DNA of 64,000 nt from Pseudomonas viridiflava (lineage in GTDB: Bacteria > Pseudomonadota > Gammaproteobacteria > Pseudomonadales > Pseudomonadaceae), in NCBI RefSeq assembly GCF_001642795.1, contig NZ_LKEH01000027.1, positions 416,325 to 480,324 on the forward strand, in the 5' to 3' direction. The position numbers were made by a program, and so were the translations under genes. Shown piece by piece: positions 55,702 to 64,000 of the stretch. How positions within the stretch are numbered: position 1 is the first letter of the stretch; every line of letters starts with the position of its first letter. Under the pieces are notes generated by a model, which was not told the origin of the DNA, made no database searches, and was given only the letters and a program-made list of their open reading frames with translations.

Positions 55702-57581
55702 TGCGGCCTGTAGGCATGCAGAGGGTTGGGCACAGACCTGAAGCGGCGTTCGCCGTCGCCGAGAAGGCGACGTTTGGTGAGTTCTTCCACTTCGTAGGTC
55801 GGTGCAAATACATCGAAAAACCCGAAACGGTCACGGTGCTGCGGATGAGCCTTTTGATACCCGAGGATCACATCGGCGGTCATCTGCCAGAACAGCGCTT
55901 CGTCCAGTTGGTACTGCTGGCGCAGGAAAATGGCCATTTCCGCGAGGCAGATAAAGAAGAAGCAATCACAGGAGAAGTCGCGCACAGCATTGACATCGTC
56001 AGTGACGATGAACGAGTTGCGGTTGAGCTTCGCGTGGCTGGCAGGCAGCGGCACCAGTTCCGGGCACAGTTCGGGGCGGCCCAGATGTGCCGGCGAATAG
56101 CGCACGCCGTCATGGAAGTCCTTGAGCGCAATGCGCTGCGGCCAGCCGTCTTTGGTGATCAGTACGATGTTCTGGCCGTGGGACTCCATGCCGATGCCCT
56201 CGGCATAGAGCATGTGAATGATCGGCGGCACAGTGACCTGCAACAATTGCCGGGTCCAGTTTTCCAGGCCGTACTGGCGCACCCATGCGTCGATGAAAGG
56301 CGACTGCTCTCCATCACCGTAACGATTTTCCACATGGCTCAGCCCGTTGAACGGCACGGCCTGCTCATCATCCTTGAGGTACTGATGCAGGCTTTCGCGC
56401 CAGATTGCACCCAGCGTGCCGTAGGTCTGCGCCGAACGCGATTCCGGCAGATGGCGATAATCGAAACTGACCCCGGCCACTTCGCCCAGAATCACGAAAC
56501 CCAGCTCCCGAGCCGTGCTGTCGGTGCTGATCAAGTGTTGCAGCCAGTCGGCAATGATCGGCCCGTTCAACACTGTATGACGCGCCAGAATGCGGGTGCT
56601 GGACGTGTTGGTCATGCTCATCGCCAGTTTGACGTACGGCTTCTTCGGATCGCTGGCATTGGCCAGTGTACGAATTGACTGCTGGGCCTTGTACTGGTCG
56701 CTGGAGGTGCCCAGGCAGATCAGTTCGCCGCTCGCCAGTTCCGGGAAGAAAGTCGATACGGTCACGTTGTCCCACTGCCACGGATGCACCGGCATGAGCT
56801 GATAGTCGTCGATGGACTTGCCCTGCGCGGCCAGCGTCTGGGCAAACGCTTGCCAGCGCTGTGTGCCGAGTTCGTCACGAACAAACTGTTGAAGGTCCAT
56901 CGCACGGACATGACCGACAGAGGCGCTGGTTTTCGCAACCGCAATCCAGACCACTTCAATCGGCGTGGCGAACTCCGGTCCGTACTTGACGTTATCGGCC
57001 AGCGAAAAGCCGATGCGCGACTTGTAGCACGGGTGGTAGCTGTGGGCGTCCATGAAATGCTGTTCCAGAGCATCCACATCCAGTTGATGAGCGGGCTTTG
57101 CGGGCTTGTAGCCCTGATTGCGGGCCTGCAGATCCTTGAGCTGGGTCTGCTCGATTTCCTGAATGAAGCGCGCCAGATGCGGGCTGTCCTTGAATGGGCT
57201 CAACAGCTCGGTCAGGGCCTGGTGCAGGTCCGGTACGCTGCGTTTACCGTCCTTGTCGACACGTTCGAGACTGGCATGATCCAGCCGGATCAGTTCGAAA
57301 CTGCTGCTGAGCAGGCCGCTGCAGCGGTACTCGACAGGTGCCTGAGCCGAATCTGTTGCCGGTACGACGAACAGGTGTCGATGCTCATCCAGCGATACAC
57401 AGGTGTAAGGCAGAGCGGCTTCATAAAGCAGCGTCTGCAGCAACTGACCGATTACGCGACGTTGCACTTTTGTATAACGGCCTGCGTCGATATTCGCGAG
57501 CCAGTCGCCGGTTGCCGGGGCTTTGACGGATTTTGGTTCACGCGGCAAAGGGTTCAGCGGTAGAGGGGTTGCCATGTTCAT
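55698..57581 (-). CDS. acsC: Achromobactin NIS synthetase AcsC (IucA/IucC family)
   Basis: A 627-residue siderophore synthetase. QLMPVHPWQWDNVTVSTFFP is the HPWQ motif, KLAMSMTNTSSTRILAR lies in the active-site cleft, and the C-terminal domain has GMESHGQNIVLITKDGWPQR, which is the catalytic-loop region of the family. It adds a citrate-derived or diaminobutyrate unit during achromobactin assembly. It starts 14 bp after the yhcA stop, and its end overlaps acsB by 4 bp. Confidence 0.93.
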   Translation of the reverse strand: MNMATPLPLNPLPREPKSVKAPATGDWLANIDAGRYTKVQRRVIGQLLQTLLYEAALPYTCVSLDEHRHLFVVPATDSAQAPVEYRCSGLLSSSFELIRLDHASLERVDKDGKRSVPDLHQALTELLSPFKDSPHLARFIQEIEQTQLKDLQARNQGYKPAKPAHQLDVDALEQHFMDAHSYHPCYKSRIGFSLADNVKYGPEFATPIEVVWIAVAKTSASVGHVRAMDLQQFVRDELGTQRWQAFAQTLAAQGKSIDDYQLMPVHPWQWDNVTVSTFFPELASGELICLGTSSDQYKAQQSIRTLANASDPKKPYVKLAMSMTNTSSTRILARHTVLNGPIIADWLQHLISTDSTARELGFVILGEVAGVSFDYRHLPESRSAQTYGTLGAIWRESLHQYLKDDEQAVPFNGLSHVENRYGDGEQSPFIDAWVRQYGLENWTRQLLQVTVPPIIHMLYAEGIGMESHGQNIVLITKDGWPQRIALKDFHDGVRYSPAHLGRPELCPELVPLPASHAKLNRNSFIVTDDVNAVRDFSCDCFFFICLAEMAIFLRQQYQLDEALFWQMTADVILGYQKAHPQHRDRFGFFDVFAPTYEVEELTKRRLLGDGERRFRSVPNPLHAYRPQ

Positions 57582-57595
57582 ACCTCAAATGGAAA

Positions 57596-59038
57596 TTATC
57601 GGGTTTCGACGGCGTTGGGCTGTGCCTCGTCGCGCTCGTCGTTGACAGGCTTATCTTTCACGGGCGCTTCATTGACGGGGAAGCGCCAGGCGCAGGGCAA
57701 AGCCAGGAGAATCAACAGTCCGGTGGCGATAAACACTTCGCTGATGGCAGACGGCGTGGCGGTCGGCCCAGCGGAACTCAGGCGGAATTCGAGCCACAGG
57801 GAAGCGATGACAATCCCCAGCGACGCCACCAGACGCCGTGAAATGTTATTCATCGCCGCACCCTGCGTGACCATCGGCTCAGGCAAGGCATTGAGACCGG
57901 CTGTGGTGATGGGCATGTAGGACAGGCCCAGTCCGGCGCCGCGAACCATCATCAGGACGAACACCACGCCTATCGCCGCATCGGACTTGAGCAGACCCAG
58001 CGCCAGCGTCGACAGCCCGGTCAGCAAAAGGCCGATGGCGACCACCTTGCGTGGCCCATGCCGATCCAGTGCCTTGCCGCCCCACTGTCCGAACAGGCTG
58101 GCGAACGCCGCCGTGCAGAGCAGCGACAGACCGGTCCAGATCGGGTTGTAGCCCATCACGGTCTGCACCAGCAGCGGCAACAGCACCAGACACTCGAACA
58201 TGCCGACCGATTGCACCACGGCGACGATCACACTCAGTCGGTAGCCGCGCAAGTTGAACAGACGCAGGTTCAGCAACGGATCCTTGCGACGCAGTTCCAC
58301 GCGGACAAACGCGATCAGGCAGGCCACGGCCACCAGCACCATGGCCTGATTGAGCGGGTCCAACAGCGCCTCGGCATGATGCATGCGACTGATAGCCACC
58401 ATCAGCAGGCCGATCCCTGACGCGATCAGCAGGTAGCCAATCAGGTCAAACGGCTTGCGCTCGGGCGGCTCGGATGCCGGAAGAACACCTACGCCCAACA
58501 CCAACGCCAGCAGACCGATGGGCACATTCATCAGGAACAGCGAGCGCCAGCTGAACCACTCCAGCAGCAGGCTGCCGCACAGCGGTCCCAGTGCCGGGGC
58601 GAGCATCACGGCGGCGCTCCAAAGCCCGGTTACCCTGCCCCGTTCATGCTTTTCATACACGGCGAAGATGATTGCCAGCGACAACGGAATCATCAGTCCG
58701 CTGGCCACGCCCTGCACCACCCGCGCCGCGATGACCAGCGCAATAGAATTGGCCAGTGCGCCCAGCAGTGACCCACCGATGAACAGCGCAACACCCCACA
58801 GGTACAGACGCTTGCGCCCTACCCGCTGGCTGAGAAAGCTAGTCAGCGGCATGGTCATGCCCATGCTGGTCATGAACGCAGCGACGATCCAGGTGGCCAT
58901 CAGCGGGCCAATCCGGAACGCTTCCATGAACGTGGGCAGCGCCGGGTTGAGCGAGCTGTTGCTCAGGCTCACGGTCAGTGTGCCCAGCAAAACGTTGATC
59001 ACCACCCAACTGCGCGGGACGTTGAAGCCGGATTTCAC
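57596..59038 (-). CDS. yhcA: MFS exporter of the achromobactin locus (EmrB/QacA type)
   Basis: A 480-residue inner-membrane protein with 14 predicted helices of the DHA2 family. LYLWGVALFIGGSLLGALAN, RVVQGVASGLMIPLSLAII and LMNVPIGLLALVLGVGVLP are its signatures. It lies between acsE and acsC, overlapping acsE by 4 bp, the same place as yhcA in the Dickeya achromobactin operon. It most likely exports achromobactin from the cytoplasm. Confidence 0.92.
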   Translation of the reverse strand: MKSGFNVPRSWVVINVLLGTLTVSLSNSSLNPALPTFMEAFRIGPLMATWIVAAFMTSMGMTMPLTSFLSQRVGRKRLYLWGVALFIGGSLLGALANSIALVIAARVVQGVASGLMIPLSLAIIFAVYEKHERGRVTGLWSAAVMLAPALGPLCGSLLLEWFSWRSLFLMNVPIGLLALVLGVGVLPASEPPERKPFDLIGYLLIASGIGLLMVAISRMHHAEALLDPLNQAMVLVAVACLIAFVRVELRRKDPLLNLRLFNLRGYRLSVIVAVVQSVGMFECLVLLPLLVQTVMGYNPIWTGLSLLCTAAFASLFGQWGGKALDRHGPRKVVAIGLLLTGLSTLALGLLKSDAAIGVVFVLMMVRGAGLGLSYMPITTAGLNALPEPMVTQGAAMNNISRRLVASLGIVIASLWLEFRLSSAGPTATPSAISEVFIATGLLILLALPCAWRFPVNEAPVKDKPVNDERDEAQPNAVETR

Positions 59039-60252
59039 CGAAGGTCCTCCCGGATCCGTTCACCGTTGCGTATGAAATGCTGCGCCGGACGCGGATGGCA
59101 GAGAAAATCCACATGGGAAATATTGAAGCCATAGGCGCCCGCCAACGGCAGCACCAGCAGATCACCGATTGCCACGCCCTTGAAGGGATGTTTGCGACTC
59201 AATACGTCCTTGGGCGTGCATAGCTGACCGACCACGGTGCAGGCCTTTTCCTCGGATTCGGCAGTCTGTGGCACGTTGGGCAGATGAATGACCGGGTGAT
59301 CATGGCTCTGGGCAACCGGCAGACGGAACTGATGGGTACCGCCGCGGCACACCAGAAAGTGCTCGTCGTGACTGGTTTTCATGTCCAGCACTTCAATCGC
59401 GTAATAACCGCAATAGGCGCTGATGAACCGGCCTGGCTCAAAACGCAGAATCGGCGCATCGGCCTCCTCGCCCAGGCGTTTTTCCAGATAACGGCAAAAG
59501 CGCTGCCAGTCGAAGCGCTGACCGCTGAGGTAATCGACACCAATACCGCCGCCCACGTTGAAATGGGTGACCTGCTCCGGGTGACGGGTCAGGGCTTTCC
59601 ATTGCGGCCAGCGCTGCAGGTACAGATCGATCAATTGCTCGTGTCGCTCGACCGATTGCTGGTGCGACATGGCATGCACATGAAAGCCCTTGAGCGACAA
59701 GTGACTGGCGCTGTCCACGCGCTGCACGGCTTCAGCCAGGTCCGCTTCGTCGATGCCGAATGGCGTGGCGGTTCCGGCCATGGCCAGTCGGCTCGACTGG
59801 GTGGGCGGCAACTGCGGATTGATGCGGATGAACACCGGCTGCACGCGCCCGACTTCGCTCGCCAGTCGTTGCAGACGATCGATTTCGTTGAGGCTTTCCA
59901 CATGAAACGCCTCGACCTTGTTCAGCAGCGCGCTGCGCAGGTCCGAGTCCAGCTTGCCGGGGCCGGAGAACACGTAGGGTTTGCGCATCGGGCACGCCAT
60001 CACCCGCTCGATCTCCCCTCCCGAGGAAATCTCGAAACCGCTGACCAGCGGAGCCAGCGTCGCCAGTACCGGCGCTTCGCTGTTGGCCTTGATCGCGTAA
60101 TACAGCTCCACGCCAGCGGGCAGCGCTGCCATGACCTCGCTCACATGCTGTTCAAGGGCGTCCAGATCGTAAACGAAGGCAGCCAGCGGATCCGTCTCCA
60201 GCGACCGGGCCTCGTCTATGGCGGCACGCACCGTGTCAGGCAACTTATGCAT
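59035..60252 (-). CDS. acsE: PLP-dependent decarboxylase AcsE (ornithine/diaminopimelate decarboxylase family)
   Basis: A 405-residue fold-III PLP enzyme. The Schiff-base lysine is K55 (YYAIKAN), the phosphate-binding glycines are in VTHFNVGGGIGVDYL and the C-terminal catalytic cysteine is in VVGQLCTPKDVLS. I chose the ATG at 60252, which overlaps acsD by 8 bp; a longer upstream frame lies inside acsD. In achromobactin synthesis it is thought to decarboxylate the serine adduct made by AcsD to the ethanolamine form. Confidence 0.93.
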   Translation of the reverse strand: MHKLPDTVRAAIDEARSLETDPLAAFVYDLDALEQHVSEVMAALPAGVELYYAIKANSEAPVLATLAPLVSGFEISSGGEIERVMACPMRKPYVFSGPGKLDSDLRSALLNKVEAFHVESLNEIDRLQRLASEVGRVQPVFIRINPQLPPTQSSRLAMAGTATPFGIDEADLAEAVQRVDSASHLSLKGFHVHAMSHQQSVERHEQLIDLYLQRWPQWKALTRHPEQVTHFNVGGGIGVDYLSGQRFDWQRFCRYLEKRLGEEADAPILRFEPGRFISAYCGYYAIEVLDMKTSHDEHFLVCRGGTHQFRLPVAQSHDHPVIHLPNVPQTAESEEKACTVVGQLCTPKDVLSRKHPFKGVAIGDLLVLPLAGAYGFNISHVDFLCHPRPAQHFIRNGERIREDLR

Positions 60253-62053
60253 AACGCACCTCTTCCTGCTCGGCGTAACGCGCTTCCTCGCCCCACGGCG
60301 ATGCCAGACGCACGTAATTGGCTTCGCGATCAGCCTTGGCCGCCAAACGCACCTTGAGGTTGGTCTTGCAGGCAATCGAGTGGCCTGCAATCAATGCATC
60401 CAGTTCCGGCGCAGGACGTACCAGCTCCTTGCGAATGCTGCGCAGTTGTCGCTCGACCTGCTGCCACATCAAAGGCGCCAGGTGTGGCCGCTCCCAACTC
60501 AGGGCCAGCACGGCCTCGGACAGGTTGTTGATCAGCAGGCAGTAAGTGATGCGGCTCCAGCCCTGCTCGCGGGAGTACGTCAGCGACTGGCGAATGCGCG
60601 GGTGCAGCCCGACCTCGATGGACTTGATGCCCAGTTCGTCGGTGAGTTTGACGCCCTCAAAGTCGCGCAACAGCAACTGTCGAGGCTGGCCGTTATCGTG
60701 AATCAGCACGGCATTCTGCAAATGCGGCTCCATCACCACGCCATGGTTGAAGAACAGCGCCATGACCGGGCGCAGCAACAAGGCTTGGTATTGATCAAAC
60801 CATGTCAGCAGGTCCTCATCACCAAGTTCCCAGCCTTTGAAGCGCTGCAGGAAATCATGCACGAGCGGCCGTGAGCGCAGATCGCGAGCGAACAAGGTGC
60901 CCGCCATCACGCTGCGGTCGGCACCGGAGCGAAGGCAGAAGTTTTCCCGCAGAATCGCGCCGGTCTGTTCACGAAACCAGTGGGCATCGGTCTCACCGAC
61001 CCCTTTGGGTGCCCAGCTCATCGAACCCGGTTCAGCCACCGTGGACAGTCCACCGAGGGTTTGCGGCTGCGTCTGCTGCAGGCGCTGGAACAGTTCGTCG
61101 ATGATCAGCGTGCTTTCCAGCTCATACCAGGCGTTTTTCCTGACACAGTTGGTGATGCGCACATTCAGCGAACCCTTGATGAAATAGTCGTGGCCTTCGA
61201 TGTACCAGGTGCGCATCGAAGCCGTCGGGCTGGCCAGTGGTCCGGTGGTGCCGAGGTCCGTGACTTCACCCAGCTCCAGCAGACGCTGTACGCGACGATC
61301 CTGCATGAACAGCTCCGCCTGCACCGGGTGCATGCAGATCAGCGCGTGTCCGGGACGGGCCTTTGCCTGATCGACAAAACCAGCCATGACCTGTGTCTCG
61401 CTCAGACCATTGGAAGTGATCCGCAGTCCTTCCATTGGCACTTCGAACAGGTGGAGCGCGGTCTTCGCCTGAAACTCCGGCGCGTAGGTTTCCTGGGCCA
61501 GATGTTTTGGCCACAGCCGTGCCTTGGGCGCGGGATGATTGGGATGGCCGAACCACAGACCCTGTTCGCTGGCCAGGTAGCCGCTCAACGGCTCTGGGTG
61601 CTCGCCGGTCATGTTGTGGGCCACGATGGCGGCCGTCAGGTGCTGGCTTTGCATGACCTGATCGAGCAGTTCGTCGTTGCTGGCGCGGGTCATGTGCTCA
61701 CAGGCGCTGAGCAGTTGCTGAACGAACTCGGGAAATGCCGGGCACTGCCAGCTGCCCTGTCCACGCCGTGCATAGACATCGGACAGGTAGCGGTGGCTGC
61801 CCAGGCCGTCACGGCGGTCCACCAGTACGAAGAACTGTTGTTTATTGGGCAGGCTGATGGTCAGCGGGATGCCTTTCCAATGGCCGCCATCGACAAAACA
61901 CCCAGGCGCAATGCCCTGCATGCCCTGTGGCCACGTGTACTGAAGGCAGTGTTCCGGCAGTGCAAATTCCTTTATCAGGCAATTGAGTAACGCGCGGGTC
62001 GTCGCCAGCTCGCTCACCATCGTTGATAAAACGGTGCGATCGGTATTAGTCAT
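60245..62053 (-). CDS. acsD: Achromobactin NIS synthetase AcsD (type A, citrate-serine ligase)
   Basis: A 602-residue siderophore synthetase of the structurally known AcsD type, which joins L-serine to citrate using ATP. SNGLSETQVMAGFVDQ, LICMHPVQAELFMQD (in place of the usual HPWQ), RTWYIEGHDYFIKGSLNVRI, and the C-terminal GVVMEPHLQNAVLIHDNGQP with PRQLLLRDFEGVKL are family segments around the adenylate and citrate site. It is preceded by a 211-bp gap with a Fur-box-like site, so it may have its own promoter apart from acsF. Confidence 0.94.
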   Translation of the reverse strand: MTNTDRTVLSTMVSELATTRALLNCLIKEFALPEHCLQYTWPQGMQGIAPGCFVDGGHWKGIPLTISLPNKQQFFVLVDRRDGLGSHRYLSDVYARRGQGSWQCPAFPEFVQQLLSACEHMTRASNDELLDQVMQSQHLTAAIVAHNMTGEHPEPLSGYLASEQGLWFGHPNHPAPKARLWPKHLAQETYAPEFQAKTALHLFEVPMEGLRITSNGLSETQVMAGFVDQAKARPGHALICMHPVQAELFMQDRRVQRLLELGEVTDLGTTGPLASPTASMRTWYIEGHDYFIKGSLNVRITNCVRKNAWYELESTLIIDELFQRLQQTQPQTLGGLSTVAEPGSMSWAPKGVGETDAHWFREQTGAILRENFCLRSGADRSVMAGTLFARDLRSRPLVHDFLQRFKGWELGDEDLLTWFDQYQALLLRPVMALFFNHGVVMEPHLQNAVLIHDNGQPRQLLLRDFEGVKLTDELGIKSIEVGLHPRIRQSLTYSREQGWSRITYCLLINNLSEAVLALSWERPHLAPLMWQQVERQLRSIRKELVRPAPELDALIAGHSIACKTNLKVRLAAKADREANYVRLASPWGEEARYAEQEEVRYA

Positions 62054-62108
62054 GTCTGCTCCACAGTCGCTTTACGCTGACTGTCTAAGTGACATCGCAA
62101 CAAAGTGT

Positions 62109-62122
62109 CAGATAATCATCTG
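62109..62122. promoter_or_regulatory. Fur-box-like site upstream of acsD
   Basis: CAGATAATCATCTG contains GATAATCAT, the centre of the Fur consensus, with partial dyad symmetry. It lies 56 bp before the acsD start, a promoter-proximal position. Iron repression is expected for this operon. Confidence 0.5.
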
Positions 62123-62222
62123 CTGCGAAAACAACTCAAGCACTTGCCCGGCTTATCACTCGGCACGCCATGGCCAGATAAACCCTGTCAGCAAATACGC
62201 TACGTTTGTTCGGTCCTAAGTT

Positions 62223-62234
62223 CTGACCGGTCAG
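62223..62234. repeat. Perfect 12-bp palindrome CTGACCGGTCAG between acsF and acsD
   Basis: It lies 31 bp past the acsF stop. A second inverted repeat, CAATAAC/GTTATTG (62249-62255 and 62264-62270), overlaps the acsF stop and may be a weak terminator for acsF. The palindrome could be a protein-binding site for the acsD promoter; its role is unknown. Confidence 0.4.
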
Positions 62235-62264
62235 GTTGTTCTTGATAACAATAACGTGATGAAG

Positions 62265-63647
62265 TTATTGAGTGCGCAACTGACTCAGCGCGGCCTTGAG
62301 TGCCTCTTCGAATCGCTGGATAACCAGTTGGCACTGTTCGTCCGTGATGATCAGCGGCGGTAACAGGCGGATCACGTTGCCATTGCGGCCACCCCGTTCC
62401 AGCAATAGTCCCTGTTTGAAACACTGCTGCTGAATGACCAGCGCAAGTTCGGCGTCTATCGGAAAACTGCCGAGACGATCTGCAGGTTTGCGCTCGTCGA
62501 CGATCTCGATGCCCAGCATCAGACCGCGTCCACGTACCTGCCCCATGGCCGGGTAGTGCGGTTGCAAAAGAGTCAGTTGATCCTTGAGCCACTGTCCGCG
62601 TCTGGCGGCCTGACCGGCCAGGTTCTGGCGCTGCAACACTTCCAGCGTGGCAAGACCGGTGGCCATTGCCATCTGGTTGCCGCGGAAGGTACCGGAGTGA
62701 TTACCCGGCGCCCATGCGTCGAACTCACGGCGGATGCCCAGCACCGCGAGCGGCAGACCGCCACCGACCGCTTTGGACATGACAATGATGTCGGGTTCGA
62801 TACCGGCATGCTCGAAGGCGAACATCTTGCCGGTGCGGCCAAACCCGGCCTGCACTTCGTCAAGAATCAGCAGAATGCCGTGTTTACGGGTCACTTCGCG
62901 GATCTGCCGCAGCCAGCTGTCCGGCGCAGGATTGACGCCGCCTTCGCCTTGAACGGCTTCCAGAATCACCGCAGCCGGAAGCGATACGCCGCTTTCGACG
63001 TCTTCGATGAACTGGGTGAAGTAGTAGCTCAGCGCTTCGGTCCCGGCCTCGCCACCGAGGCCCAGCGGGCAGCGGTATTCGTGCGGGTACGGCAGAAATT
63101 GCACGCCAGGCATCAGGCTGGCGACCGCATCTTTCGGTCCGGTATTACCGGTCAGCGCCAGAGCGCCGTGGGTCATGCCGTGGTAAGCACCGGAGAAGCT
63201 GATGATGTTGCTGCGCCCCGTGGCGGTTTTCGCCAGCTTGATCGAGGCTTCCACCGCATCGGCGCCGGACGGGCCGCAGAACTGCAGGCAATAGTCCCGA
63301 CCCTGCCCAGGCAGCAGGCTCAGCAACGTCTCGCTGAAAGCGTCCTTGACCGGCGTGGTCAGGTCCAGGGTGTGCATCGGCATACCCGAGGTCAGGAAGC
63401 CGTCGAGGCTGGCCATGATTGCTTCATGGTTGTGCCCCAGCGCCAGCGTTCCGGCCCCGGCCAGACAGTCCAGATACGTGTTGCCTTCAACATCCGTTAC
63501 CCAGAGCCCATGTGCCTTGGCAATCGCCAGCGGCAACTTGCGCGGGTAACTCCTTACATTGGATTCAAACCTTGCCTGCCGGGCCAGATAGTTGGCATTG
63601 GTTTTATGCGAAGACGTAGTAGAGTGCAATAAGCCATCATTCAACAT
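62265..63647 (-). CDS. acsF: Diaminobutyrate-2-oxoglutarate transaminase AcsF
   Basis: A 460-residue class-III PLP aminotransferase. [44 protein letters not shown] and the PLP lysine K292 ([11 protein letters not shown]) are all present. It makes L-2,4-diaminobutyrate from aspartate semialdehyde and glutamate, one of the building blocks of achromobactin. The start at 63647 has GAGGG at good spacing; a longer frame to 63704 is less likely because it would cross the candidate Fur box. It is the first gene of the locus. Confidence 0.93.
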   Translation of the reverse strand: MLNDGLLHSTTSSHKTNANYLARQARFESNVRSYPRKLPLAIAKAHGLWVTDVEGNTYLDCLAGAGTLALGHNHEAIMASLDGFLTSGMPMHTLDLTTPVKDAFSETLLSLLPGQGRDYCLQFCGPSGADAVEASIKLAKTATGRSNIISFSGAYHGMTHGALALTGNTGPKDAVASLMPGVQFLPYPHEYRCPLGLGGEAGTEALSYYFTQFIEDVESGVSLPAAVILEAVQGEGGVNPAPDSWLRQIREVTRKHGILLILDEVQAGFGRTGKMFAFEHAGIEPDIIVMSKAVGGGLPLAVLGIRREFDAWAPGNHSGTFRGNQMAMATGLATLEVLQRQNLAGQAARRGQWLKDQLTLLQPHYPAMGQVRGRGLMLGIEIVDERKPADRLGSFPIDAELALVIQQQCFKQGLLLERGGRNGNVIRLLPPLIITDEQCQLVIQRFEEALKAALSQLRTQ

Positions 63648-64000
63648 GGGGTAACCCTCGCTAAGTTCGGGATGCAAACTATTCTCATTTCCAGAAAACT
63701 GCAAGTCCGTTACTGAAATTTAATTCTGAATTTAATATGACCATGCATTCGTACTTGCATAATGAGAGGCGCACAGTATTACGCCAACTAACGCTGGATA
63801 TATTCAAGCCGCCCGGACTCATAAAAGTCGGCGTATCGGTTATTGCCTTTTTGAAGGCCGCACTTTAATGGCGTTATAAGTGAACTATTTATTCAACTGG
63901 CACTTTGCATGGCGTTCTCTCTGTCAGAGTCGTTCCGCATTGAGTCGTGAAGCGCAGGCGCCCTTCCCTGGGCAGCGCATGAGTGATGGATCAGAAACCC
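63648..64000. other. Upstream region of acsF, no gene recognised
   Basis: About 350 bp to the window edge. It should contain the acsF promoter and, if the usual neighbours are present, the end or promoter of a gene beyond the edge. The middle part (63715-63780) is AT-rich. No open frame with family features is seen in it. Confidence 0.6.
63673..63687. promoter_or_regulatory. Fur-box-like site upstream of acsF
   Basis: Read on the minus strand as TGAGAATAGTTTGCA, it matches most positions of the 7-1-7 Fur site TGATAATnATTATCA. It starts 26 bp upstream of the acsF ATG. It is consistent with iron repression of achromobactin synthesis. Confidence 0.5.

Noticed and set aside
47910..63647. Expecting a sigma factor gene and an outer-membrane receptor gene for achromobactin
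   Set aside because: Neither is found in the window; they may lie beyond position 64000.
1..64000. tRNA, rRNA, CRISPR arrays, IS elements, prophage genes and REP-type repeats
   Set aside because: I looked for the usual signs (CCA-ended cloverleafs, regular repeat-spacer series, transposases with terminal repeats, integrases) and saw none convincing.

Overview
The window looks like chromosomal DNA of a plant-associated fluorescent pseudomonad, most likely Pseudomonas syringae. The basis is a complete achromobactin (NIS siderophore) locus in the acsF-D-E-yhcA-C-B-A/cbrABCD order, secreted pectin lyases and a rhamnogalacturonan lyase, a gbuA/gbuR pair, a PctA-like chemoreceptor, and evenly high GC coding with many 4-bp ATGA overlaps. 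I see no phage, IS element, CRISPR, rRNA or tRNA. The species call is inference.

Layout. (1) 1-6038: a minus-strand group of NCS1 permease, TIM-barrel isomerase, 2OG-Fe(II) dioxygenase and the start of an amino-acid ABC binding protein, next to guanidinobutyrase gbuA and its divergent LysR regulator. (2) 6045-16910: an NTP/NDP-exchange or MFS-like carrier, a small orphan gene, an AraC regulator, a molybdenum aldehyde/xanthine oxidoreductase operon (Fe-S, FAD, Mo and XdhC chaperone genes), an ABM-like protein, a XenA-like flavin reductase and an MFS exporter. (3) 17192-26898: an FMN-dependent NtaA-type monooxygenase plus a 2-hydroxyacid dehydrogenase, facing RidA, a flavin amine oxidase, a polar amino-acid ABC importer and a TonB receptor. 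This looks like uptake and oxidation of an amino-acid-like compound. (4) 27620-30833: a chemoreceptor and an MFS exporter.

(5) 30946-47271: a pectin-linked region. Two paralogous pectin lyases bracket a rhamnogalacturonan lyase, a ribosome-hibernation/baeRF3 stress trio, and a sugar catabolic island. The island has two divergent operons: a split transketolase with an FGGY kinase, and an Rbs-type ABC importer with two SDR dehydrogenases. A SorC regulator follows. Each divergent promoter carries the same perfect 12-bp palindrome, a good candidate SorC operator. The kinase plus split transketolase resembles the apulose (apiose) route. Apiose occurs in rhamnogalacturonan II, which makes the pectin context suggestive.

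(6) 47398-63647: a lone receiver protein, then the achromobactin locus on the minus strand. It makes the siderophore (AcsF, D, E, C, B, A), exports it (YhcA), and takes the ferric form back through CbrABCD. A FhuF-like Fe-S reductase and an RraA-like protein are fused to its 3' end by ATGA overlaps. Candidate Fur boxes lie upstream of acsF and acsD. The sigma factor and outer-membrane receptor expected for this system are not in the window and may lie beyond position 64000.
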